A stretch of 6,176 bases of DNA from CAYNRG01 sp047973125 (GCA_047973125.1 JBKEBK010000005.1:1-6176), one strand, 5' to 3'. Positions 1 through 6,176 are shown, counted from the stretch's first letter. Notes: generated from the sequence alone by a model not told the origin. Numbers and translations: made by a program.

Positions 1-455
1 TCAACTGTAACTTCTTCTGTAGCAGTTACATCTGTTCCTTCAGTTGTATAAACTTTTACATTTGCATCAGTTTTAACTGTTGTTGTATCTACTTCACTTA
101 CTCGTTTTGTAAAGTCACTAGCTTGGATAATGAATGCATCTCCAACTACGATTGTTCCATCATTTACTACCACTACTTGAGTAGCTGTAACTTCATTTCC
201 ATCAACATCACTTGCAGTATATGTAACCTTAGTTACTCCAGCTACACTTGTATCAACACTTGTAGGATCAGTTGTTAAGCTTAAGTTGCCTTCTTCTGTG
301 TCACTTACACTAACGCCTGTCATTACATCAAAGCTTTCATCTATTTCAACTTCAGTAAATTCAGGTACAGTTAGTGTTGGTAACTCACCAGCAGTTACTG
401 TAGCTGTAATATCTTTATTAGTCGCTTCTTCTGATGTTACTTTAAAGTTTACTGT
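1..455 (-). pseudogene. Severed in-frame 3' continuation of the surface protein gene (partial, runs off the left edge)
   Basis: Directly after the TAA at 456-458, the same frame reads 151 sense codons without another stop to the window edge. It begins TVNFKVTSEE, completes the third Ig-like unit (ending ITATVTAGEL), and supplies about 126 residues of a fourth, starting PTLTVPEFTE and including NDGTIVVGDAF and DFTKRVSEVDT. No frameshift is needed. There is no convincing ribosome binding site for independent translation; the in-frame ATG within VMTGVSV has only a weak purine stretch before it. The remaining repeats and any C-terminal anchor should lie beyond the window. If the TAA is a sequence error, this and the 456-3389 segment are one intact gene. 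Confidence 0.85.
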
Positions 456-458
456 TTA
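456..458 (-). other. In-frame TAA nonsense codon in Ig-like unit 3
   Basis: Plus-strand TTA reads TAA on the minus strand, at codon 978. Aligned to unit 2, both segments from VTV to GELP are the same length (38 positions after VTV). The TAA aligns with Tyr of GEYDIAF in unit 2 and of GVYSIKL in unit 1, both encoded by TAT. A TAT-to-TAA change is therefore enough. Both neighbouring genes also end with TAA, which argues against TAA being read as sense in this organism. Confidence 0.85.
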
Positions 459-3389
459 GTCTTTTGCTGCATTTGTATAGCCACCATTTGTAACTGTTAC
501 TTCTTTTGTAGCAGTTACATTAGCTCCTGTTGCTATATTATATACTTTTAACCCAGCTGCATCTTTGACTGCGGCATCACTTGTATCTACTTCAGACACT
601 CGCTTTGTAAAGTCATTTGCTTGTAGTAAATAGTTTTTTCCTACAACAAATGTCCCATCATTTACAAGTACTACTTGAGTAGCAGTAACTTCATTTCCAT
701 CAACGTCTTTTACAGTATATGTAACCTTAGTTACTCCAACTGCACTTGTATCTACATTTGTAGGATTTGCAGTTAATATTAAGTCACCTTCCTCGACATC
801 ACTTGCAGTAACGCCAGTCATGATATCAAAGCTATCATCTATTTCAACTTCTGTAAACGAAGGGACACTAAGTGTTGGAAGTTCTCCCGCTGTTACTGTT
901 GCCTTTACTTTTGTATTAGCTTTTTTATCTTCAGTAACTGTAAAGGCAATGTCATATTCACCAGTCTTAGCGTTATATGTTCCCATATCAACAGTTACAT
1001 TTACGATATCTGTAAAATCAAATCCCGTTACTATATCATAAACTTTTAAACCTGCAGCACTTTTAATTACAGATTCGCTTTTTTCTACTTCAGAAACTCT
1101 TTTACTGAAGTCATTTGCATGAATAATATATTTATCACCCACAACAAATGTTCCATCATTTACAACTACAGTTCTATTAAAATTAGTTGTTTGATTATCT
1201 TTGTCTGTTACATTAATACTTTGTGAGTAAACACCAGCCTTGTTATTATCGACTGTTCCTAATGCTTCAATTAAAAGATCTTCCTTAGCTGTTTCAATAT
1301 CACTAATTTTAAATCCATCAAGAGAATTAAAAGCTTCTCCAACTTCTATTACATAAGGGTTTACACTCTCTATTTCTGGTTTATTCCCTCCATTTACTGT
1401 TGCATTTATTTCAATATAAGCATCATCATCAGCTTTCAACTTTATTGAATAAACCCCAGGAATATTTGTATAGTCACCTTTATCTGCTACAATCTTTGAT
1501 TCTGCAGTAACATTATCACCTGATTTGTTATAGACCTTAACCTTAGAATGCTCAATTATGCCTTGTTCAGTGGTATCCACTTCACTAACCATTTTTTCAA
1601 AATTCATTGCTTGAATTATTACGCTAGATCCAACACTATAAGTTCCATCATTTACAAGAATCACTCTTTTTTTATTAACAACATTATTATCAGAATCCTC
1701 AACTGTATAATTTATTATTGCAAAGCCAGGCTTTGATGTATCGATTGATGTATTATCCGCTTTTACATCGTTTATTGTTAAATTATCTTCAATATCTACA
1801 ACTTCTACATTATCAAATATATCAAATTTTACTCCAGTCTTAATTTCAGTAAACTCAGGGACACTTAAAATTGGAATTCCACGATACTGTGCAGTAACAG
1901 TTGTATCTTCTTGGATGTTTGAAAAATCTTTATCCCATCCAACAAAAACAAAATTTTCTCTTGTTGGATCGGTTTCTGGAGCCTTTGCAGCTTCACTCTC
2001 TAGAACTTGTTGATCATCAATTAATGCAGTTTTATCCCAATCTAAAAATTTAACAGTGCTGTAAAAATCAGGAATCCCATTATCATTAATATCAGGTGCA
2101 TATTGAGCCGTTACAGTCAAATGGTTTTGTACATTATCAAACTGTACATCCCAACCTGTAAATACTTTATCTTCAATAAAAGGTACATTTTCAAATGCTG
2201 GCTCAACCGCATCCTCACCCTTAACTACTTTTTGTTCCTCTATTAACTGAGAATCTTCTCCAACAAAACTAACTTTATAACCCCACAAAGGAGTTAGTGT
2301 TGTATCATAGACAACCTCATCATTTTCCATATCCCAAACAAGTGTTCCATCTTCAGGTAATAAATCATGTGTAGCTTCCCATCTTGCAACTACCATATCC
2401 TCATTTGTAAGTGGATGAACTTTATCTGATAAATTTGTATTGGCTCCAAGAGCAGCAATTACATATTGATCCTGAGGATCAGCCTCACCTGGAACTGTAT
2501 ATTTACCACCATTTGAATTAAATGTAATTTTAACCTCATAATAACCATATATTGTTGTACCTTTTTCAACAGTAATATCTGACATTTTCGGTGCTTTTTG
2601 AGTAAAGGCTTTATCATAATACCAATCATTTAGACCTATTGCCCTGGTACTTGAGACACCAGGTGCTAGTTGTTCATTTATTGCATTACCAACAAGTCTA
2701 ACATCTGAGTTAAAAGAGATTTCTCTTAGATGATTTTTTTGGAAAGCCCCAAGCTTCCAACTATCACCTGTTTGATTAATTTTCTCAACAGTTGAAGGAA
2801 AAGTTAATACTTCAATATTTGCATTAAAGAATATCCCTCCAGCATATTCTTTTATCCCTGAAGGTAGTGATACCACCCTTAATTTAGAATCTTGAAACGC
2901 TGAAAGACCAATCCAAGTTACAGAATCTGGAATATGGATCTCTTTTATACCTGATTTTCTAAAAGCATTATTTTCAATCTTATTCATTTTACTGTCACTT
3001 GGAATGATAAAATGATTAAGGTTATAGGTTTCATAAAATGCCGCTTCTCCTACAACTTCAAGAGTAGATGGCACAATTATACTTCCTACATTACTATATG
3101 CAAAAGGAACATAAGAGTGATTTGCATATTTAGTCATACCCTTAAATCCTTTAACAGTAACGCCATCAATTGTCGAAGGAATCTTAGTATATTCTGGATA
3201 CTCTGAATCATCAATAGAAGACCCATTGATATAGCCCCACTGATCAACGCTTAGATCACCATCAGTAAAGACATATGGCTCACCAGTAGGCTTTGCCTTT
3301 TCCTCTTTTTTATCTTCTGCATTTACAAGCGTAAAAGCCTGCGATGACATCATTAATATTAATGATAATATAATTTTTATTATTTTCAT
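456..3389 (-). CDS. Large secreted/surface protein: BspA-type LRR, InlB-like repeats and tandem Ig-like units, ended by an in-frame TAA
   Basis: Probable adhesin-like exported protein; no precise ligand can be named. The chosen start (ATG 3387-3389) gives 977 residues and has AAGGGGAAAG just upstream. Longer in-frame starts at 3482 and 3455 lie inside the promoter. Residues 1-24 are a signal peptide (Lys-rich n-region, hydrophobic core, VNA|ED cleavage, no lipobox). Residues about 70-230 are BspA-like leucine-rich repeats (IPSTIDGV, IIVPSTLEVVGEAAF, IHIPDSVTWIGLSAF). Residues about 256-502 hold InlB/Listeria-Bacteroides-like repeats, with ITFNSNGG and twice a GWD...TVTAQY ending. Residues 433-441 read DINDNGIPD, a calcium-loop-like linker. 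From residue 506, Ig-like units of about 166 residues run in tandem. The TAA at 456-458 falls at residue 141 of unit 3, and the frame stays open beyond it, so this is best seen as the 5' part of a broken gene. No membrane or wall anchor is visible. Domain calls are by eye. Confidence 0.85.
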   Translation of the reverse strand: MKIIKIILSLILMMSSQAFTLVNAEDKKEEKAKPTGEPYVFTDGDLSVDQWGYINGSSIDDSEYPEYTKIPSTIDGVTVKGFKGMTKYANHSYVPFAYSNVGSIIVPSTLEVVGEAAFYETYNLNHFIIPSDSKMNKIENNAFRKSGIKEIHIPDSVTWIGLSAFQDSKLRVVSLPSGIKEYAGGIFFNANIEVLTFPSTVEKINQTGDSWKLGAFQKNHLREISFNSDVRLVGNAINEQLAPGVSSTRAIGLNDWYYDKAFTQKAPKMSDITVEKGTTIYGYYEVKITFNSNGGKYTVPGEADPQDQYVIAALGANTNLSDKVHPLTNEDMVVARWEATHDLLPEDGTLVWDMENDEVVYDTTLTPLWGYKVSFVGEDSQLIEEQKVVKGEDAVEPAFENVPFIEDKVFTGWDVQFDNVQNHLTVTAQYAPDINDNGIPDFYSTVKFLDWDKTALIDDQQVLESEAAKAPETDPTRENFVFVGWDKDFSNIQEDTTVTAQYRGIPILSVPEFTEIKTGVKFDIFDNVEVVDIEDNLTINDVKADNTSIDTSKPGFAIINYTVEDSDNNVVNKKRVILVNDGTYSVGSSVIIQAMNFEKMVSEVDTTEQGIIEHSKVKVYNKSGDNVTAESKIVADKGDYTNIPGVYSIKLKADDDAYIEINATVNGGNKPEIESVNPYVIEVGEAFNSLDGFKISDIETAKEDLLIEALGTVDNNKAGVYSQSINVTDKDNQTTNFNRTVVVNDGTFVVGDKYIIHANDFSKRVSEVEKSESVIKSAAGLKVYDIVTGFDFTDIVNVTVDMGTYNAKTGEYDIAFTVTEDKKANTKVKATVTAGELPTLSVPSFTEVEIDDSFDIMTGVTASDVEEGDLILTANPTNVDTSAVGVTKVTYTVKDVDGNEVTATQVVLVNDGTFVVGKNYLLQANDFTKRVSEVDTSDAAVKDAAGLKVYNIATGANVTATKEVTVTNGGYTNAAKD
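1884..2622 (-). other. InlB-like (Listeria-Bacteroides) repeat region
   Basis: Residues about 256-502. A first segment has WYYDKAF...GTTIYGYY followed by ITFNSNGGKY, the hallmark start of this family, and ends in TLTPLWGY. Two shorter copies follow (residues about 371-430 and 444-502). Each has a beta-strand opening (VSFVGED, VKFLDWD), a central 'V..GE.A..P' or 'VLESEAAKAP' stretch, and ends GWD...TVTAQY. These beta-grasp-like modules commonly act as spacers or binders in surface proteins. Family membership is from motif recognition only. Confidence 0.7.
2067..2093 (-). other. Calcium-loop-like linker (DxNDNGxPD)
   Basis: Nine residues, DINDNGIPD, sit between the second and third InlB-like segments. 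The alternating Asp/Asn pattern and closing Gly-x-Pro-Asp resemble thrombospondin type 3-like calcium-binding repeats that occur singly in bacterial surface proteins. Calcium binding is inferred, not shown. Confidence 0.5.
2700..3182 (-). other. BspA-type leucine-rich repeat domain
   Basis: About 160 residues with the recurring pattern 'I.IP.sv..Ig..AF....L..v..P', seen at VGSIIVPSTLEVVGEAAF, IKEIHIPDSVTWIGLSAF, LRVVSLPSGIKEYAGGIFF, IEVLTFPSTVEKI and LREISF. This is the LRR_5 style found in Treponema/Bacteroides BspA and in many firmicute and gut surface proteins, where it mediates protein binding. Boundaries are approximate. Confidence 0.8.
3318..3389 (-). other. Signal peptide coding segment of the surface protein
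   Basis: The first 24 residues have a short positive n-region (MKIIK), a hydrophobic stretch (IILSLILMMSSQAFTLV) and an A-x-A-like cleavage site (V-N-A before EDKKEE). No cysteine follows, so this is a Sec/signal peptidase I type rather than a lipoprotein signal. A charged E/K-rich stretch, typical of a mature exported N-terminus, comes next. Confidence 0.85.
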
Positions 3390-3390
3390 T

Positions 3391-3402
3391 TTCTTTCCCC
3401 TT
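3391..3402 (-). promoter_or_regulatory. Ribosome binding site that fixes the surface protein start
   Basis: On the minus strand, AAGGGGAAAGAA directly precedes ATG 3387-3389, with the GGGG core 7 nt upstream of the ATG. It supports the start at MKIIKII, which also yields a proper signal peptide. The upstream in-frame methionines have no such site. Confidence 0.75.
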
Positions 3403-3453
3403 TTTATATATTTTATGTGTATTTTTGGATACTTTTTAAAAATTGTACGCGTC

Positions 3454-3482
3454 ATTTTAGCAAATAAAATATAGGTTGTCAA
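3454..3482 (-). promoter_or_regulatory. Sigma-A type promoter for the surface protein gene
   Basis: On the minus strand TTGACA (3482-3477) is a perfect -35 box, followed by a 17-nt spacer and TAAAAT (3459-3454) as the -10 box. Transcription would begin near 3447, giving a leader of about 58 nt before the ATG at 3389. The DNA upstream of the -35 is A/T-rich, as for an UP element. The promoter lies just downstream of the terminator of the preceding operon, so the gene is transcribed on its own. No operator-like inverted repeat was found next to it. Confidence 0.85.
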
Positions 3483-3552
3483 ATAATATGATTAATGTAA
3501 TTTTTAATGAAAAAACAGCAGAATATCCTTATAAATAAAGGGTTTACGAAAT

Positions 3553-3576
3553 AAAAAAACCCAAATGAATTGGGCT
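3553..3576 (-). terminator. Rho-independent terminator after the map-pyrophosphatase operon
   Basis: The minus strand reads AGCCCAA, loop TTCAT, TTGGGTT, then a run of T. The stem is five Watson-Crick pairs (CCCAA/TTGGG) plus an outer G-T wobble and an A-T pair. The T tract follows only on the minus strand, which sets the direction. It lies about 115 nt past the pyrophosphatase stop and about 70 nt before the next promoter. Confidence 0.8.
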
Positions 3577-3691
3577 AATCAATAAAATAAAAAATGAAAT
3601 ATTTTAATTTTTTTTACTAAAAATACAGTAATTTATTAATTTTTGTAAATTTACTTTTATTTTAGAAAATAAATAAATCTAAAGTATAAAA

Positions 3692-5320
3692 TTACATGTT
3701 TTTTAAAAGAGATGATAGTTTTGGTACTAGTTGTTGTTTCCTAGAAATAATGTTATTGTCATAACCTGATGTCTCATCAAATTTTGTCGTTATAACACTC
3801 TCCATGATGTATGCCAAAGGACCATCATAACAAATCATACTACCCTCAGCTGTAACATGAGTAAACATCATAATCAATAAGTCAAATTTACCTTCTTCTT
3901 GTTCCAACTGTAAATTCTTTCTAAACTGTGGTAATATTTTTTGAATATCTTCAATATTTTGATAGTTAGTTTGACCAATAGCAATCTTGTACTTTCCAAT
4001 TTCATATCTTTTCAAGTCACGATTTAAAATTTGTGATGGCGTTGACTCTTTAAGTGCCACTGATGCACTAAGCATCTCAACAGCATACTCCATCAAATTG
4101 ATTTGTGCAACTTCACCTAACCATGTTGCTACTTCTTGATCAAGCGGTGTTGTGGTTGCTGATTTGAAACAAAGCGTATCTGAAATTATTGCACTAAGCA
4201 TTATACCCGCAACATTTTTATCAGGTACTAAATCATATTCTTGATACATCTTTGCAATAATTGTCGATGTACAACCACATCTTTGATTTCGATAATAAAT
4301 CGGATGATCTGTTTCAATATTTCCAATATGATGATGATCTATAATTTCTTCCAAATAGGCTTGATCAATATTTTTTATTGATTGATTCTTTGCACTATGA
4401 TCAACTAAAATAAATCTTTTCTTCTTGTGATTTAATAAATGAAATCTTGAAATTGCTCCAACAAGTTCACCATCACTATTTAAAACTGGATAACTTCTAA
4501 ATCTTGTTGCCATCATTTTTTTAGCAACATCATCTACAAATTCATCCTCTTGATATGTAATAATGTTTTTTGTCATAACTCGATCTACAAAAAATGATTC
4601 ATTGATAACTCTGGCAACATCCATTGTCGGCTCATCAGTCTCTATAAGCACACAACCATATTTTTGAGCCAAATCTTTTACCTCTGGTAATATTTTTTTA
4701 CAATAGGTAACTATAATACATGCAGCACCTAGGGTAATTAAAGTTTTTTGCTTAGCAACATTATCAGATAAAACACAGATACTATCTTTAATATCTCTGG
4801 CAAAGCTCTCACCATCACGCATTGTTACAATTAGAACTTTCCCACTACTTTTAAAGTTTTCTACATCATTAATAATCTTGCCATTAATAGTTTCCGCAAT
4901 CGATAAAGTTGTGGCCTCACTCATCAAATCTTGAAGTTCATTATCATTCATTATTCTCATAAGAGCCAAGTTTGAAGTCGAAATAACCCCAACAACATTA
5001 CCATCATCAGTTATACATAAACTTCGATTGCCAGTACCTAACATTTCTTTCCAAGCCCTATTAATAGTACTTCTTTTTTCAATTGAATTAACTTGATCTA
5101 TTTCAATATCTTTTAGCTGACTTCTAGCATCACTTAAAAGAAGAGGATTCTCAAAGTTAAAACGCTTTAATATAAATTTTGTTTCCTCATTTAGTGGACC
5201 CAAGCGACAGGCAACAGCATCCTCATTTAATTTTTTCTTTAACTCAGCATAGGCAATTGCTGAGCAAATAGAATCCGAATCTGGATTTCTATGTCCAACA
5301 ACATACAACTTATCATTCAT
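3692..5320 (-). CDS. ppaC: Manganese-dependent inorganic pyrophosphatase with regulatory CBS/DRTGG insert
   Basis: Family II (DHH) pyrophosphatase, 542 residues, cytoplasmic. It hydrolyses pyrophosphate to two phosphates, pulling biosynthetic reactions forward. Visible metal and active-site residues are GHRNPDSDS (H10, D14, D16), VDH (D307), IDHHH (D328, H329, H330), ISDT (D381) and a C-terminal SRKQQ (R527, K528), where the usual SRKKQ has its second lysine replaced. The catalytic N-lobe (1 to about 66) is split from the rest (about 302 on) by a 230-residue insert: CBS (about 73-125), DRTGG-like (about 128-240), CBS (about 245-300). Length and layout match CBS-PPases, which are known to be inhibited by AMP/ADP and activated by ATP or diadenosine polyphosphates; nucleotide control here is inferred. 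The literal DRTGG string is not conserved. The start has AGGAGG 8 nt upstream. It is the second gene of a two-gene operon, 15 nt after map. Confidence 0.93.
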   Translation of the reverse strand: MNDKLYVVGHRNPDSDSICSAIAYAELKKKLNEDAVACRLGPLNEETKFILKRFNFENPLLLSDARSQLKDIEIDQVNSIEKRSTINRAWKEMLGTGNRSLCITDDGNVVGVISTSNLALMRIMNDNELQDLMSEATTLSIAETINGKIINDVENFKSSGKVLIVTMRDGESFARDIKDSICVLSDNVAKQKTLITLGAACIIVTYCKKILPEVKDLAQKYGCVLIETDEPTMDVARVINESFFVDRVMTKNIITYQEDEFVDDVAKKMMATRFRSYPVLNSDGELVGAISRFHLLNHKKKRFILVDHSAKNQSIKNIDQAYLEEIIDHHHIGNIETDHPIYYRNQRCGCTSTIIAKMYQEYDLVPDKNVAGIMLSAIISDTLCFKSATTTPLDQEVATWLGEVAQINLMEYAVEMLSASVALKESTPSQILNRDLKRYEIGKYKIAIGQTNYQNIEDIQKILPQFRKNLQLEQEEGKFDLLIMMFTHVTAEGSMICYDGPLAYIMESVITTKFDETSGYDNNIISRKQQLVPKLSSLLKNM

Positions 5321-5328
5321 TAATCTTT

Positions 5329-5334
5329 CCTCCT
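5329..5334 (-). promoter_or_regulatory. Shine-Dalgarno AGGAGG of the pyrophosphatase gene, directly after the map stop
   Basis: A perfect AGGAGG on the minus strand lies 8 nt before ATG 5318-5320. It starts one base after the map stop codon (TAA, 5336-5338). Such close packing suggests co-transcription and possibly translational coupling of the two genes. Confidence 0.85.
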
Positions 5335-5335
5335 A

Positions 5336-6172
5336 TTAATCACAAAGTATTTCAACACCATCCATAGTAACAAGCAACATATGTTCAACTTGTGCAGACA
5401 TTTTTTTATCAGCTGTAGTAACTGTCCACTGGTTGTATCTATCTAGTAGTACAGTGGCAACCCCTTCATTTATCATTGGTTCAATTGTAAAAATCATTCC
5501 CGGAAGCAAAAGCATACCATGATTTTTTTGTCCAACATGTGAAATAAAGGGATCTTCATGAAACTCTAATCCAATTCCATGTCCTCCAAGCTCTCTTACA
5601 ACAGAATAATTATGCTTTTTAGCTAACTCACTAATCGCAAAACCAATATCTCCAACAAACCCCCAAGGCTTAACTGCTTTAATTCCTTCTTTTAGACACT
5701 CTTTTGTAACTTCAACAAGTTTTCTTTTATTTTCACTTACATTTCCAATACAAAACATTCTTGAAGAATCACTAAAGTATCCATCTAAGATTGTCGATAC
5801 ATCAACATTGATAATATCCCCATCTTTAAGCTTAACTCTTCGACTTGGAATCCCATGACAAACTTCTTCATTTATTGAAGTACATAAATTTTTTGGATAG
5901 CCCTGATAGTTATAAGGAGCACAGATTGCATTAAATGAGTGAGTATACTCTTTAACCATTTCATCAATTTCTAAGGTTGTCATACCTGCCTTAATTTTTG
6001 ATGCAACTAAATCTAAGGCTCCCCTATTTATTTTAGCACTAGCCTTTATTTTCTTAATTTCATCGGGACTTTTGATAAGTGAAATACTAGGAACAGTATG
6101 ACCCTTCGCTTCTAATTCCTTTATCTTATTAATATTTTCTCGATAGTAATCTTGATAATTAACTTCACTCAT
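5336..6172 (-). CDS. map: Methionine aminopeptidase, type I
   Basis: Removes the initiator methionine from nascent proteins after deformylation, using a dinuclear metal centre; cytoplasmic, normally essential. All expected ligands are visible: D124 and D135 (VDVSTILDGYFSD), H198 (GGHGIG), E231 (FTIEP) and E263 (QVEHMLL), with the substrate-binding H106 (EEVCHGIP) and H205 (LEFHEDP). The 278 residues exceed the roughly 250-260 of minimal enzymes because about 30 residues precede the conserved core at SLIKSPDEI. From family knowledge, the core and the linker (KIKELEAKGHTVPS) most resemble clostridial enzymes that carry an N-terminal SEC-C zinc motif. Here no cysteine cluster is present and the N-terminus is MSEVNYQDYYREN. 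Only four bases lie upstream of the ATG, so its ribosome binding site, promoter and any longer start cannot be judged. It is the first visible gene of the operon with the pyrophosphatase. Confidence 0.93.
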   Translation of the reverse strand: MSEVNYQDYYRENINKIKELEAKGHTVPSISLIKSPDEIKKIKASAKINRGALDLVASKIKAGMTTLEIDEMVKEYTHSFNAICAPYNYQGYPKNLCTSINEEVCHGIPSRRVKLKDGDIINVDVSTILDGYFSDSSRMFCIGNVSENKRKLVEVTKECLKEGIKAVKPWGFVGDIGFAISELAKKHNYSVVRELGGHGIGLEFHEDPFISHVGQKNHGMLLLPGMIFTIEPMINEGVATVLLDRYNQWTVTTADKKMSAQVEHMLLVTMDGVEILCD

Positions 6173-6176
6173 TATT

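Larger units (their letters stand above)
1..1874 (-). repeat. Tandem array of four Ig-like units, about 166 codons each (fourth partial)
   Basis: Unit 1 spans 1874-1380 (165 codons), unit 2 1379-879 (167), unit 3 878-381 (166, contains the TAA) and unit 4 380 to the edge (126 codons seen). Each opens with a 'P.LSVP.FTEVEI' type strand. An Ig-like half of about 80 residues resembles DUF5011/Cry22-type domains, with 'Y.V.D.DGN', then VNDGT..VG. The second half runs 'DFTKRVSEVD...LKVY...T..VTV' to 'Y..F.V......ATV.AG'. Units 3 and 4 are nearly identical in places at DNA level: 38 nt from 172 and from 670 differ at two positions, and 26 nt at 215-240 and 713-738 are identical, both pairs exactly 498 nt apart. 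Units 1 and 2 are more diverged. Confidence 0.9.
3390..3691. other. Intergenic region of about 300 nt between the operon and the surface protein gene
   Basis: Strongly A/T-rich. In transcription order (right to left) it holds about 115 nt of 3' untranslated DNA after the pyrophosphatase, the terminator, about 70 nt of A/T-rich DNA, the promoter and a 58-nt leader with the ribosome binding site. Nothing resembling a riboswitch, small protein or RNA gene was seen. Short weak inverted repeats at 3614-3631 and 3645-3654 are not convincing in such A/T-rich sequence. Confidence 0.7.

Noticed and set aside
456..458. Alternative genetic code reading TAA as sense
   Set aside because: map and the pyrophosphatase both end at TAA at the expected family length, and tryptophans checked are TGG.
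440..470. Frameshift as the cause of the surface protein truncation
   Set aside because: The frame after the TAA is the same as before it, and the unit length matches its neighbour exactly; no insertion or deletion is needed.
456..500. Natural C-terminus at ...TNAAKD
   Set aside because: It falls mid-domain within a repeat and has no anchor; homologous coding sequence continues in frame downstream.
820..1041. Plus-strand open frame of 73 codons
   Set aside because: Lies antisense to the well-supported Ig-like repeat coding frame, with no ribosome binding site or recognisable product; a shadow of the minus-strand gene.
1548..1736. Plus-strand open frame of 62 codons
   Set aside because: Antisense to Ig-like unit 1; low-complexity composition from A/T-rich DNA and no family features.
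1..1874. CRISPR array or mobile element as the source of the repeats
   Set aside because: The repeats are long, coding, in frame and diverged at protein level, with no spacers, terminal inverted repeats or transposase.
3012..3206. Plus-strand open frame of 64 codons
   Set aside because: Antisense to the LRR domain of the surface protein; no supporting signals.
3390..3482. Longer surface protein start at ATG 3482 (or 3455), adding 31 (or 22) residues
   Set aside because: Those codons overlap the -35 and -10 boxes, lack ribosome binding sites, and would place a basic stretch before a clear signal peptide.
3614..3654. Inverted repeats ttact/agtaa (3614-3631) and palindrome gtaaatttac (3645-3654) as operator or terminator
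   Set aside because: Short, all or nearly all A/T, no T tract in the right place, and expected by chance in this A/T-rich stretch.

Overview
The window is AT-rich and Bacillota-like. It has strong AGGAGG-type ribosome binding sites, a clean TTGACA/TAAAAT promoter, a family II (Mn-dependent) pyrophosphatase with a CBS/DRTGG insert, and a methionine aminopeptidase close to the type that carries SEC-C in Clostridia. A BspA-LRR / InlB-repeat / Ig-repeat secreted protein fits an anaerobic, host-associated or gut firmicute (Clostridia, Erysipelotrichia or a relative). The genus cannot be fixed from the sequence. Genes use TAA as a true stop and TGG for tryptophan, so the code looks standard.

Every gene reads on the minus strand. 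From the right edge leftward: map (6172-5336) and a CBS-domain inorganic pyrophosphatase (5320-3692) form a tight two-gene housekeeping operon. They are 15 nt apart, and the second gene's Shine-Dalgarno sequence lies directly after the first gene's stop. An AT-rich gap of about 300 nt (3390-3691) follows. It holds a rho-independent terminator for the operon (3553-3576) and then a strong sigma-A type promoter (3454-3482) for the next gene.

That next gene (from 3389 to beyond the left edge) encodes a large modular exported protein: signal peptide, BspA-type leucine-rich repeats, InlB-like repeats, a calcium-loop-like linker, and tandem Ig-like units of 165-167 residues. The reading frame is interrupted by a TAA at 456-458 inside the third unit. 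The same frame continues open for all 151 remaining codons to the edge and encodes the rest of unit 3 and most of unit 4. Aligning the units puts the stop exactly where the others have a conserved tyrosine (TAT), so one base change explains it. The simplest reading is a recently broken adhesin-like gene, or a single-base sequence error.

map and the pyrophosphatase are housekeeping: N-terminal methionine removal, and removal of pyrophosphate under adenine-nucleotide control. The surface protein is transcriptionally separate and accessory. I see no RNA gene, insertion sequence, CRISPR array or wholly new system. The points worth a second look are the in-frame stop, the tandem repeats that could recombine, and the aminopeptidase that lacks the zinc motif of its closest relatives.
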